DNA of 64,000 nt from Myceligenerans crystallogenes. GTDB lineage: Bacteria > Actinomycetota > Actinomycetes > Actinomycetales > Cellulomonadaceae. Each line of letters opens with the position of its first letter. Positions within the stretch are counted from its first letter, which is position 1. The position numbers and the translations under genes were made by a program. Shown in pieces: positions 23,447 through 35,400 of this stretch. The notes beneath the pieces are model-generated. The model was not told the DNA's origin. It made no database searches and saw only the letters and a program-made list of their open reading frames with translations. The stretch is from the NCBI RefSeq assembly GCF_039529775.1, contig NZ_BAAANL010000001.1:124001-188000 (forward strand), read 5' to 3'.

Positions 23447-26400
23447 CCCTCCCCGCCGACCCGGATCTCACAGCAAGCCCCAGGGAGCACGAGAACATGA
23501 GCGTCGTTCCGCTGTCGTCGTCGCAGCTCGGAATGTACTTCGATGCGCAGCTGCGGGACGTGTCCGACTACCACGTCGCGCTGCGCCTGCGGATCGAGCA
23601 GGTCTCGCCGGAGCGGTTCGGCGCCGCCGTCCGGCGCGTCGTCGCCGCGCAGCCGGCGCTGCGCAGCGCCGTGCGGAACCTGCGCGGCGGCGTCTCGTAC
23701 GCCGTGCTCCCGGCTGACGACGTCGCGACGCCGTTCGCCTCCCACGACCTGCGGGGCCGGGCGGACGCCGAGGAGGCCTTCGATGCGATCGCCGCCGAGA
23801 CCACCGCGGCCCCCTTCGACCTGGAGACCGCGCCGCTGTTCCGCGTGGTGCACGCCCGCCTCGACGGCGAGGACCAGGCCCTGTTCGTCTGCCACCACCT
23901 GATCGCGGACGGCCTGTCGGTGAGCCACCTGGTCGACCAGGTCATGAGCCACGCGCTCGGCGACGGGACGGGCGCCGACGGCGGCGAACCCGGCGAGGAC
24001 GCCGGCTTCACCGCCTACCAGGTCAAGCAGACCAAGGCCCCCGGCAAGCGCAAGGCCGCCCGCAACGCCGAGTTCTGGGAGCGCAGCCTCGCCCGCCAGG
24101 AGGCGCCGGACCTGGCGCACTGGTTCGACCCGGCAGCCGCCGCGACAGGCGACGCCGAGGTCGTCGGCCGCGAGCTGCGCGTCCCGGTCGACGCGGACCT
24201 GGCCGCCGCGCTGCAGGCCTGCGCCCGGGACGCCGAGGTCTCCGAGTACACGGTCTACCTGGCGGTCTTCGGCCTGCTGCTCGCGCGGTACGCGCACGCC
24301 GACGACGTCACCGTGGCCATGCCCTTCACCGACCGCCCGGGCGAGGAGATGGAGCGCAGCGTCGGCTGCTTCATCCGGACCCTCCCCGTGCGCCTCGACA
24401 CCGCGGCCCCGACCGTCCGGGACCTGCTTGCCCAGGCCGGCACGGAGGTGCTGGCCACCTGGAAGCACTTCGACCACCCGGTCACGCGCCTGCTGGCCGA
24501 CCACCCGGCCCTCGCCCGCGTCTTCGACGTGACCTTCATCCACGACGACTTCTCCTGGCCCACGGGCGTGCACGGCGCCGTGCCGCCGTCGCGGATCCAC
24601 TTCCCCGGCACGCTCACCGTCATCCTGGAGCAGGTCGACGGCGCCACCGAGCTGCTGTTCCAGTACAAGGAGCCGGTTCTCACCGAGACCAGGACCCGGG
24701 CCTTCGCCGACCGCTACGTCACGCTCCTGAAGCAGCTCCCCGGAGCCCTGGACGAGCCCGTCGCGACGCTGCGCGAGTCGACGCCGGACGACGACGCCGC
24801 CCTGCTGGCCCGGCTCTCGGACACGCACCACCACGACTGGACCCCGGCCCACCTCGGCGACCTCTTCCTCGCCAAGACGGCGGCGGCCCCCGCGGCCCCC
24901 GCCTGGTCGGACGCCACCCGCGCCTACACGAACGCCTGGGCCCACGACGCCGCCACCGTCGTCCAGCGCCGCCTCCTGGAGGTGACCGGCGGCGCCCGGC
25001 GCCGGGTCGCGATCCTCCTGCCGCGCAGCGCGGACCTCCTGGCCGCCGTCTTCGGCACGGGCCTCGCGGGCTGCGCCTACGTCCCGCTCTCCGCGGGCAC
25101 CCCGCCCGAGCGCCTCGCCCAGATCTTCGCGGACGCCGAGATCACCGCGGTCCTGACGACCTCCGACGCCGGGGCCGGGTTCCCCGGCGGTGTGGCCCGC
25201 CTCGACCTCGACACGTGGGACGAGCTGACCGCGCTCCACGCGGACGACCGCACGGAGATCCGCGAGCAGCCGGCCGACGTCGACGTCACGCCGGACGACG
25301 TCCTCTACGTCGAGTACACCTCGGGCTCCACTGGCGTCCCCAAGGGCGTGGTCATCACCCACGCGAACCTCCAGAACACGGCCCTCGACCTGGAGCGCCG
25401 CTTCCCGCTGGGGGCCGACGACGTCTACCTGCTCAAGACGGCGTTCACGTTCGACATCTTCGGCACGGAGGCCTACGGCTGGCTCGTCGGTGCGGGCCGC
25501 CTGCACATCCTCCCGCCCGGCCACGAGGGCGACGTCCTGGCCGTCCTGGACACCATCCGAACCCGGTCGGTCACGCACGTCAACTTCACGCCGACCATGC
25601 TGCGCGTCCTCCTGGGCGCCGCGGCCGCCCGCGACGGCGGCGCGGACCTCGCCGGCCTGAGGTACGTCTTCAGCGGCGGCGAGGCCCTCACCCCCGACAT
25701 CGTGCACCGCTACGTCGCCCTGGACCTCGACGCCACCCTGGAGAACGTCTACGGCCCCACCGAGGCCACGATGTGGGCCACCCACACCACGGTCACGGCG
25801 GCGGACGCCACGACGAACGTCCCGGTCGGCACGGCGCTGAACGACTACCGCCTGTACGCCCTGACCCCCGCGGGCACCCTCTGCGGCACCGACCTCCCGG
25901 GCGAGCTGTGCATCGCGGGCGCGGGCGTGGCCGTCGGCTACCTCAACCGCCCGGAGCTCAACGCCACCCAGTTCGTGGACAACCCCCTCTACGACCCGGA
26001 GACCGACCCGCCCCACATGCGCCGCCTGTACCGCACGGGCGACCTCGGGTATCTCCGCGAGGACGGCCGCTTCGCCTTCATGCGCCGCATCGACCGCCAG
26101 GTCAAGGTCGGCGGCGTCCGCATGGAACTGGGCGACGTCGAGCAGGCGATCCTCCGCGTCGACGGCGTCGTCGAGGCGGCCGCGATCGTCGACGACACGA
26201 TCACCCCGCCCCGCCTGGCCGCCTTCTTCACCACCCGGGCCGACGGCGACGCCACGGGCCCGGCCCCTGACGTCGTGCGAGCGGAGCTGGCCCGCACCCT
26301 CGAACCCCAGATGGTCCCGTCCGTCCTGGTCCCGATGGCCGAACTCCCGACCAGCACGGCAGGCAAGCTCGACCGCCGGGCCCTCACGTCCCACCTGTCC

Positions 26401-29400
26401 ACCCTGCGCGACCAGCCCACGGCGGTCTCACCCCCGCCCGCCCCGCCGGAGACCGCGGCACCGGCGGACACGGCCGTGAACACCGACAACGCCACGGTGA
26501 CCGACCGCGTCACCACCCTCTGGCGCACGGTCCTGGAAACCCCGGACATCGACCCGGCCGCCTCCTTCTTCCAGCAGGGCGGCAACTCCCTGTCCCTCAT
26601 GACCCTCCAGCTGGAACTCAAGGAAGAGTTCGGCCAGGAGGTCCGGGTGGTCGACCTCCTCAAGCACACCACGGTCGAGTCCCAGGCGGAACTGTTCGAC
26701 GTCGTCGGCGCCCGCGCCGAACGACAGGACGCCGTGCCGTTCGACGTCGGCCGGACAGGCTCGGCCGACATCGCCATCATCGGCATCGGCGCCCAGGTCC
26801 CCGGCGCCCAGAACGTCCACGACTTCTGGCACCTGCTCCGCACCGGCGCGGAGGGCATCAAGTTCTACGAGGACGACGAGCTCCGCGCCCTCGGTATCCC
26901 CGAGTCGGACATCCAGGCCCCCAGCTATGTCAAGGCGGCCGGCCGCCTCGAAGGCGTGGGCGGCTTCGACCACACCCTGTTCACCATCCCGCCGGCCGAG
27001 GCCGACGCCACGTCCCCCCAGCTCCGCCTGCTCTACGAGACCTTCTGGCAGGCCTGCGAGGACGCCGGCTACGACCCGACCGCCCTTCCCGGCAAGGTGG
27101 GGGTCTTCGTCGGCGGCAACGACGACTTCGCCTGGTACCAGGAGAAGCTCATCGAGGCCGAGCGCTACGGCGACGCCTACGAGAACTTCACCCTGGCGAC
27201 GAACCACTTCCTCGGCACCCGCCTGTCGTACCACTTCGACCTCACCGGCCCGTCCATGTCGGCCCTGACCGGCTGCTCGACGTCCCTCCTGACCGTCCAC
27301 CTGGCCGTCCAGTCGCTCCGCCTCGGCGAGTGCGACATGGCCGTGGCGGGCGGCGTCACCATCGAGCTGCCCAACGACGAGGGCTACCACTGGGCCGACG
27401 GCATGATGTTCTCCCCGGACGGCCACTGCCGCCCCTTCGACGCCGCGGCCGCGGGCACGATGTTCTCCCAGGGCGCGGCCCTGCTCCTGCTCAAGCCGGT
27501 CGACGCCGCCGTCCGCGACGGCGACCCGGTCTACGGCGTCATCAAGGGTTCCGCGGTGGGGAACGACGGGCGCCGCAAGCTGTCCTACACGGCCCCCAGC
27601 GAGGACGGCCAGTACGAGACGGCGCGGGCCGCCTACGAGTCCTCGGGCATCGACCCGGCCACGGTCACGTACGTCGAGGCCCACGGCACGGGCACCCTGC
27701 TCGGCGACCCGATCGAGGTCGCCTCGCTGACCCGCACGTTCACGGGCGCCGCCCCGGGCAGCGTGCTGCTCGGCTCGGTCAAGGGCAACGTCGGCCACAC
27801 CGACTCCGCCGCCGGCTCGGTGGGCCTGAGCAAGGTCGCCCTGGCGCTCCGGCACCGGTACGTCCCGGGCACCCGCAACTACGCGGAGCCCAACCCCAAC
27901 ATCGACTTCGCCCCCACCCCGTTCCGGGTCACGAGCGACGGCCGGCACTGGCGTGCCGACGGGCCGCTGCGCGCGGGCATCAACTCCTTCGGCGTCGGAG
28001 GGACCAACGTGCACATGATCGTGGAAGAGGCGCCCCGGCCCGGGGCGGACCGGCCCGGCGTGACCGAGGACAACGCCTACGAGGTGCTGCAGTTCTCGGC
28101 GGCGACCCCCGAGGCGCTGGACCGCACCGCGGAGGCCGTGGTGCGGCACGTCGCGGGCAACGAGTCGGTGTCCCTGAGCGACACGGCCCGCACCCTGCGC
28201 GAGGGCCGTGCCCGGCTCGCCCACCGCAAGACGATCGTGGTGTCGGCGGCCGAGCCGCGCGACGCCGACCGCTGGGCCAAGCGCGCGTCCCGCGCGTCGG
28301 TGACCCGTGCGACCGCAACGGGCGCCCGCACCGCGCTGCTGTTCTCCGGCCAGGGCAACCAGTACCACGCCATGGGCCGCGAGCTGTACCAGGCCGGCAC
28401 CCCGTCCGGCCGGGTGTTCCGCAGCTGGATGGACGAGATCATCGGCCACCTGGCCGACGACGAGGCCGCCCAGTTCCGCGACGTCCTGTACGGCGACACC
28501 CCGGACGCCCGGATCAACCGGACCGAGTGGTCCCAGCTCGCCCTGTTCGCGAGCCAGTACGCGATGGCGAAGGTGCTCGACGCGTTCGGCGTCGCCCCCG
28601 ACATCATGATCGGCCACAGCATCGGCGAGCTCACCGCCGCCACGCTCGCCGGCGTCTGGGACCTGCCCGACGCCGTCCGCCTCGTCCGCACGCGCGGCAC
28701 GCTCATGCAGGCGGCCGAGCCCGGCGTCATGATGGCCGTCCTCGCGCCCGCCGCGCAGGTCCGCGCCCTGATCGAGGGGCACGACGGCGTCTGGCTGTCG
28801 CTGGACAACTCCGCCCGGCGCTCCGTGCTCGGCATGCGCGAGGAGCAGGCCGGCGACGTCGTCCGCCTCCTCGAGGACGCCGGCGTCCGGGGCATCCCGC
28901 TGGCCACGTCGCACGCCTTCCACACGCCGATGATGACCGGCGCCGCCCGGGCGTTCGAGGCCGTGGTCGCCGACGTCGAGACCCGCGACCCGGCCCTGCC
29001 GATCATCTCGAACCGCACCGGCCACGTCGCCGCGCCGGGCGAGATGACCGACCCGGCGTACTGGGGCGACCACATCGCCGGCGAGGTGCGGTTCACCGAG
29101 AGCCTCGCGACACTGCTCGCCGACGGCCCGCTGTTCGGCGTCGAGCTCGGCCCGGGCCCGAGCCTGGCCACCTTCGCCGCGCACGACCCCGGCAAGCGCG
29201 ACGACCAGGTGTTCGTCAACGTGCTCAAGCACGCCGCCGAGACCGACGCCGACGAGGCCTGGCTGCTCGGCGCCCTCGGCACGCTGTGGAGCGCGGGACT
29301 GGCCGTGGACTGGAGCCACCACACCACCGGCCGCCGCATCTCCCTGCCGTCCTACGTCTTCGACCGTGTGCCCCATTCGGTGCACACCACCGCGCGGCTC

Positions 29401-32400
29401 GCGCAGGGCCGCGGGGCGACGGCCCGCCCCGCCCCCGCCCTCACGAGCGCGGCACCGGCGGCGTCCGCCCCGGTGCGGCCCGCGGGCGGCGCGATCGACG
29501 TCCACGCCACGATCCAGGACGCGTTCCTGGCGGTCCTCGGCTACGACGAGGTCGCCGCCGACGCCGACTTCTTCGCCCTCGGCGGCGACTCCCTCAAGGC
29601 GACCGGCCTCGCCGCCCAGCTCGCCGCCGGCCTCGGCGTGACCGTGACCGTCGCCGACGTGTTCACCGCGCCGTCGCCCGCGGCGCTCGCGGACCGGTTC
29701 GGCCCGCTGGTCCTCGCGAACGCGGGGGCCGACGGCGCGCCGTCGCCGGACACGCACCGCATGCGGCCCGCGCCCGAGCAGGACAGCTACCCGCTCAGCC
29801 CCGCGCAGACGCGCATGTACATCGCGACGCGGCTCGACCCGGCCACGCTCGTCTACAACATGGCCTCGGCCACGTGGCTCGACGGCACCCTCGACGAGGA
29901 CCGGCTCCGGGTCGCCGTCCAGCGCCTGGTCGCGCGGCACGAGCCGCTGCGCACGACGTTCGCGATGAGCGGCGGCGAGGTCCGCCAGACGATCGCGGTG
30001 CCGGACCAGGCCGGGCCGGTCCCGGTGGAGTTCTCCCGCGCGGACCGCGTCGGGCAGGACGTGCTCGACGGCCTGATGGAGCGCTTCGTGCGCCCGTTCG
30101 ACCTGGCCACGGGCCCGCTGTTCCGGATGGAGATCGTCGACGGCGGCCCCAGCGGCAGCCTCCTGCTGTTCGACATCCACCACATCGTGTCCGACGGCGT
30201 GGCCGTCGAGATCATCGCCCGTGACCTCGGCGAACTGTACGCCGGGGACCTGCCGCCGCTCGGGGTCCACCACAAGGACTTCGTCGTGCACGACGACGCC
30301 GCGCGGGCGGACGCCCTGGCCGGCGCCGAGGCGCACCTCCTGGAGGCGCTGCGCGACGCGCCGTCGGACGCGCTGCTGGTCACGGACCGGCCGCGCGGCG
30401 GCGCGCGGAACGGTGCCGCCGGGCGGGTGAAGCTGCACGTGGACCCGGCCCGGATGCGGAGCATCCGGACGCTCGCCGAGGCCCACGGCGCGACCCCGTT
30501 CATGGTGGTGCTGTCCGCGTGGGGCGCGACGCTCGGGCGGACCGGGGGCCGCGAGGACCTGGTGATCGGCGCGCCGGTGACCGGCCGGACCCTCGCGGAG
30601 ACGCAGGAGATGGTCGGCATGTTCGTGAACATGATGCCGATCCGGCTGCGGCCCGCGGCGGAGATGCCGTTCGGCGAGTACCTCGACGCGGCGCGCGCCT
30701 CGGTGCTCGACGCGCTGAAGCACCAGGAGGTGCCGTTCGACCGGCTGGTCGACGGCCTCGCCCTGGAGCGGATCCCGGGCCGGCACCCGCTGTGCGACGT
30801 GTCGTTCGACTACCACAACATCGAGCTGCACGAGATCTCGATCGACGGCATCCCGGCCCGGGAGCTGGAGGTGAGCCCGGCGGGCGTCGGCATGGACCTC
30901 GTCATCACCTGCACGGAAACCCCTGACGGCCTGGCCCTCGAACTCGACTACGCCACGGACCTCTTCGACCGGTCCACGATCGAGCGCCTGGCCACGAGCT
31001 TCGAGCAGCTCCTCGACGCGGTGTGCCGCGAGGCCGGCCTCCCGATCGGCCGGATCCCGCTGCCCGCCGCCGCCCCGCAGGCCGGCACCGACGCGATCCG
31101 GGCCCGGATCGAGCCCCGCCCGTTCACCCCGGTGCACGAGCTGATCGCGCGGCGGGCAGCCGGGCAGCCGGACGCGACCGCCGTCGTCGACGCCAACGGC
31201 GACCGGTACACCTTCGCCCAGCTCGACGGCATGGCGAACGCCCAGGCGGCCCGCCTGATCGAGGCCGGGCTGAAGCCCGGCGAGCACGTCGCCCTGTTCA
31301 CCCGCCGCGACGTGAACCTCCTGATCGCGCAGCTCGCGATCCTCAAGGCGGGCGGCGCCTACCTCCCGGTCGACCCGGAGCAGCCGCAGGCCCGCCAGGA
31401 GCGGATCCTTGCGGACGCCGCCCCGCGGTTCGCCTTCGCCGAGCCGGGCCTGTCCTCGGTGGCGGCGTCGTCGTCCCTGACGACGGTCCTCGACATCACC
31501 GCCTGCACGGCCCGGACCGCCCCCGCCCCGGCCCTGCCCGCCGTCGGCCCCGACGCGCCGGTCTACGCCGTCTACACCTCCGGCTCCACCGGCCGCCCCA
31601 AGGGCATCTCGGTGCGGCACCGTGGCGTGACCAACCTGTGGCGCGACCACGACGAGCGCGGGATCTTCGCGCCCGGCGACGTCATCGTCAGCCTGGCCGA
31701 CCCGACCTTCGACATCTTCACGTTCGAGAGCCTGCTGCCGCTGGCCTCAGGCGCCGCCGTGCACATGTGCCCGGCCGGCGACCAGAAGGACGCCGCCGCC
31801 ATCGCCCGGCGGATCGAGGAGCACGGGGTCACCCACATCCAGGTGGCCGTCTCCAAGATGGCGGCGCTGTGCGGCAACCGCCGGTTCCGCGCCCAGCTGC
31901 CCGCGCTGCGCGTGGTGGTCTGCGGCGGCGAGCACTTCGCCGAGAACCTGCTGGCCCTGCTCCAGGAGGAGAGCGGCGCGCGGATCTTCAACATGTACGG
32001 GCCCACCGAGACCACGGTGACGGCGACCGTCAAGGAGTTCGCGCCCGGCGACGACGTGACCATCGGCGGCGCCGTGTCCGGCGCGGCGGTGCTCGTCGTC
32101 GGGGACGACGGCGAGCTCCTGCCCGACGGCGCACCCGGCGAGCTCTGCATCGCCGGCGAGGGCCTCGCGATCGGCTACATCAACGACCCGGAGAAGACCG
32201 CCGCCGCGTTCACCACGCTGCGCGCGCTGCCCGGCGTCCGGATCTACCGCACCGGCGACGCCGGCTACCGGCGGCCCGACGGCGACATCGTGCTGTCCGG
32301 CCGCCTCGACCACCAGGTCAAGGTCAACGGCAACCGCATCGAGCTCGGCGAGATCGAGAAGACCGCGATGCGCGCGGACGGCGTGACCTACGCCGTCGTC

Positions 32401-35400
32401 ACGGTGTCCGACGGCGACCTGGTGCTGCACTACACGTCCGACGGCGCGGCCGACAGGCAGGCCGCGATCCTCGCCGAGATCGACGCGGCCCTGCCGGCGT
32501 ACATGCGGCCGGCGCGCCTGCGCCGCGTCGCGGAGATGCCGAAGCTGCCCAACACGAAGGTCGACCGCGCGGCGCTGGCCGCCACCACCGGGAGTGACGC
32601 TGCCATGAACCACGCCGAACCTGTGCCGCCGGACGCGCTCGGGGTCATCCTCGGGGTCTGGGAGGAGGTGCTCGGGCGCGGCGTGCGGGAGTCGGACAAC
32701 TTCTTCGACGCCGGCGGGAACTCCTACAAGCTCATGCTGGTCAACAACCGCCTCGGCGAGGAACTGGGCCAGGACATCCCGCTCGTGCGCCTCTTCGAGC
32801 ACCCGACCCCCCGCGGCCTCGCGGACTCGCTGGGCGGAGCGGCACCGGCCGCCGGGCCGCGGGGTGCGGAGCCCGCGGGCGAGACCGGCACGATCAGCCT
32901 GACCGACATCGCGGACGTCGCCGCCTGGCAGGAGCCGGCCGCGCCCGCCCGGGACACCTCCTCCCGCAAGATCGCGGTCATCGGCCTGGCCGGCGTCCTG
33001 CCCGGCGCCGACACGGTCGCGGGGCACTGGGACAACCTCTTCGCCGGCGTCACCAGCATCTCCCGCTTCAGCCGCGACGAGCTGCTGGCCGCGGGCTTCG
33101 ACGCGGCCACCATCGACGACCCGCGCTACGTCCCGGCCCGCGGCCACGTCGCCGCCGGCACGTTCGACGCGGAGTTCTTCGGCTACTCGGCCCGCGAGGC
33201 CGAGACCATGGACCCCCAGATCCGGCTGCTGCACGAGACCGCCTGGCACGCGCTGGAGGACGGCGGCTACGTGCCCGGCGACTTCGACGGCGACATCGCG
33301 CTCTTCGCGGGCAGCGGCACGAACTTCCCCTGGATGGCCGGGTTCCTCGCCCGCAAGGACGACCCCATGGCCGCGTTCGAGGCCATGATCACGAACGAGA
33401 AGGACTTCCTCACCACGAAGGTCGCCTACAAGCTCGGCCTCACCGGCCCCGCCGTCAGCGTGCAGACGGCCTGCTCCACCTCGCTCGTCGCGATCCACCA
33501 GGCCGTCCGCAGCCTCCGCGACGGCGAGGCCGACATGGCGCTGGCCGGCGGCGTCGCCCTCAACTTCCCGCGCAAGGAGGGCTACGAGTGGCACGAGGGC
33601 ATGATCTTCTCGGCCGACGGCGTCTGCCGGCCCTTCTCCCGTGACGCGGACGGCACCGTGGCCGGCCAGGGCTGCGGCGTCGTCCTGCTCAAGCCGCTCG
33701 AGGCGGCGCTCGCCGACGGCGACCACGTCTACGCCGTCATCGCCGGCAGCGCCGTGAACAACGACGGCCACGACAAGGTCGGCTACACCGCCCCCAGCGT
33801 GCGCGGCCAGGAGGCCGTGATCCGCGCGGCGCTCGCCGACGCCGCCGCCGACCCGGCCGACGTCGCCTACGTCGAGACCCACGGCACCGGCACCGTCAAC
33901 GGCGACCCCATCGAGTACGCCGCCCTCGCGTCGGTGTACGGCACGGGGCGGCCGGTCGCGCTCGGCGCGGCCAAGGCGAACGTCGGCCACCTCGACGCGG
34001 CGGCCGGCGTCGCCGGGTTCTTCGGCGCGGTCGGCGTGCTGGCGCGCGGCGCCGTCCCGCCCATGGCCAACTTCACGGCCCTGAACGGCCACATCGACGA
34101 CGACGCCGCGATCTACGTCCCCACCCGGGTCACGACCCCGGTGGGCGGCATCCCGCTGGCGGCGGTCTCGTCCTTCGGCATCGGCGGCACCAACGCGCAC
34201 GTCATCCTGGAGCCCGCGCCCCGGCCTGCGGACGGGCCCGCCGCCGACGACGGCGAGTGGATCCTGCCCGTCAGCGCGCGGACGGACGGGGCGCGCCGGC
34301 GGATGCAGGCGGAGCTGGAGCAGGCGGTCGCGGGCGGGGTATCCCGCCGGGACGCGTCGGCCACGCTGGCGGCCGGGCGCGCCGAGTTCGACTCCCGGGC
34401 CGCCGCGGTCAGCACCCCCGGGCAGCCCCTGGAGTGGATCGAGCCGGGCTCACCGGTGCAGGCCGTCGACGCCTCCGACGGCGTGCGGCTGAGCCTGGCC
34501 GCGCCGTCCGCCGTGCCCCTGCCCGCGGAGGCCGCGTTCGGCCGGGCGCTGGACCGCACGCTGCGGGTCTTCGAGGACGGCCTGCAGGCGCAGGTGCGCG
34601 AGGCGCTGTACGGGACGTCCCCCGCGGACGTGGCGATCGAGCGCCTCGCCCAGTTCGTCGTGCGGGCCGCCCTCGCCCGGTGCGCCGGGCCGGAGTCCCT
34701 GCACGCCGCCGCCGGGCAGGACCGGCTGCTGCGCATCGCCCTGGCCGTGGAGAGCGCCGAGCTCGGCGTGAGCGACGCGGTGCGCCACCTGCGCGCGGGG
34801 ACGGCCCCGGAGGCCACGCCAGGCACCGGCGGGCCGGAGGTCACGCTCGTCGCGGCCGGCGCCCCGGTCACCGCGCAGGTCCTCGCGCGGCTGCTCGCCT
34901 CCCGCTGGGTGCGCGGCGGCGTCGTCGACCGCGAGAAGTTCACCGCCCCGGGACGCCGCGTCCCGCTGCCCGGCTACGCCTTCGAGCCGACGGCGTTCGT
35001 CTCGGACATCCGCTGGGACGAGCTCGGCACGGGCGCGGCGCGGCCGGCCCCGGAGGCCGCGGACACCGTCCCGGCCGAGGACGTCGTCGTCCAGGACGAC
35101 CCCGAGACGGCGCTGCGCGCCGCCTGGATCGACGTGCTCGGCTCCGAGCCCTCCGACGACGCCGACTTCCTCCGCTCCGGCGGCGACTCCCTGACGGCGG
35201 TGCACTTCACCGCCCTGATCGAGAAGCACGCGGGCATCGCCATCACGGTCGGCGAGATGTTCACGGACGCGAGCTACGCCGGGATCCGCAAGGTGCTGGA
35301 CGCGAAGGCCCCGCAGACCCCTCAGCAGCAACACCCTCAGCAGGAGGAGAACGTGCAGCAGGATGACCTCGCCGAGCCCCAGGAGGCCCCGCGGGAGTAC

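Noticed and set aside
26428..31650. Very long open frame on the minus strand inside the synthetase gene
   Set aside because: It is an antisense shadow created by high third-position GC. The plus-strand frame has clear NRPS and PKS domains, and the minus frame has only Arg/Gly/Val-rich sequence with no motifs.
34480..34850. A ketoreductase or dehydratase in the second PKS module
   Set aside because: No GxGxxG nucleotide-binding motif or HxxxGxxxxP motif is seen; the stretch aligns instead to the acyltransferase of the first PKS module.
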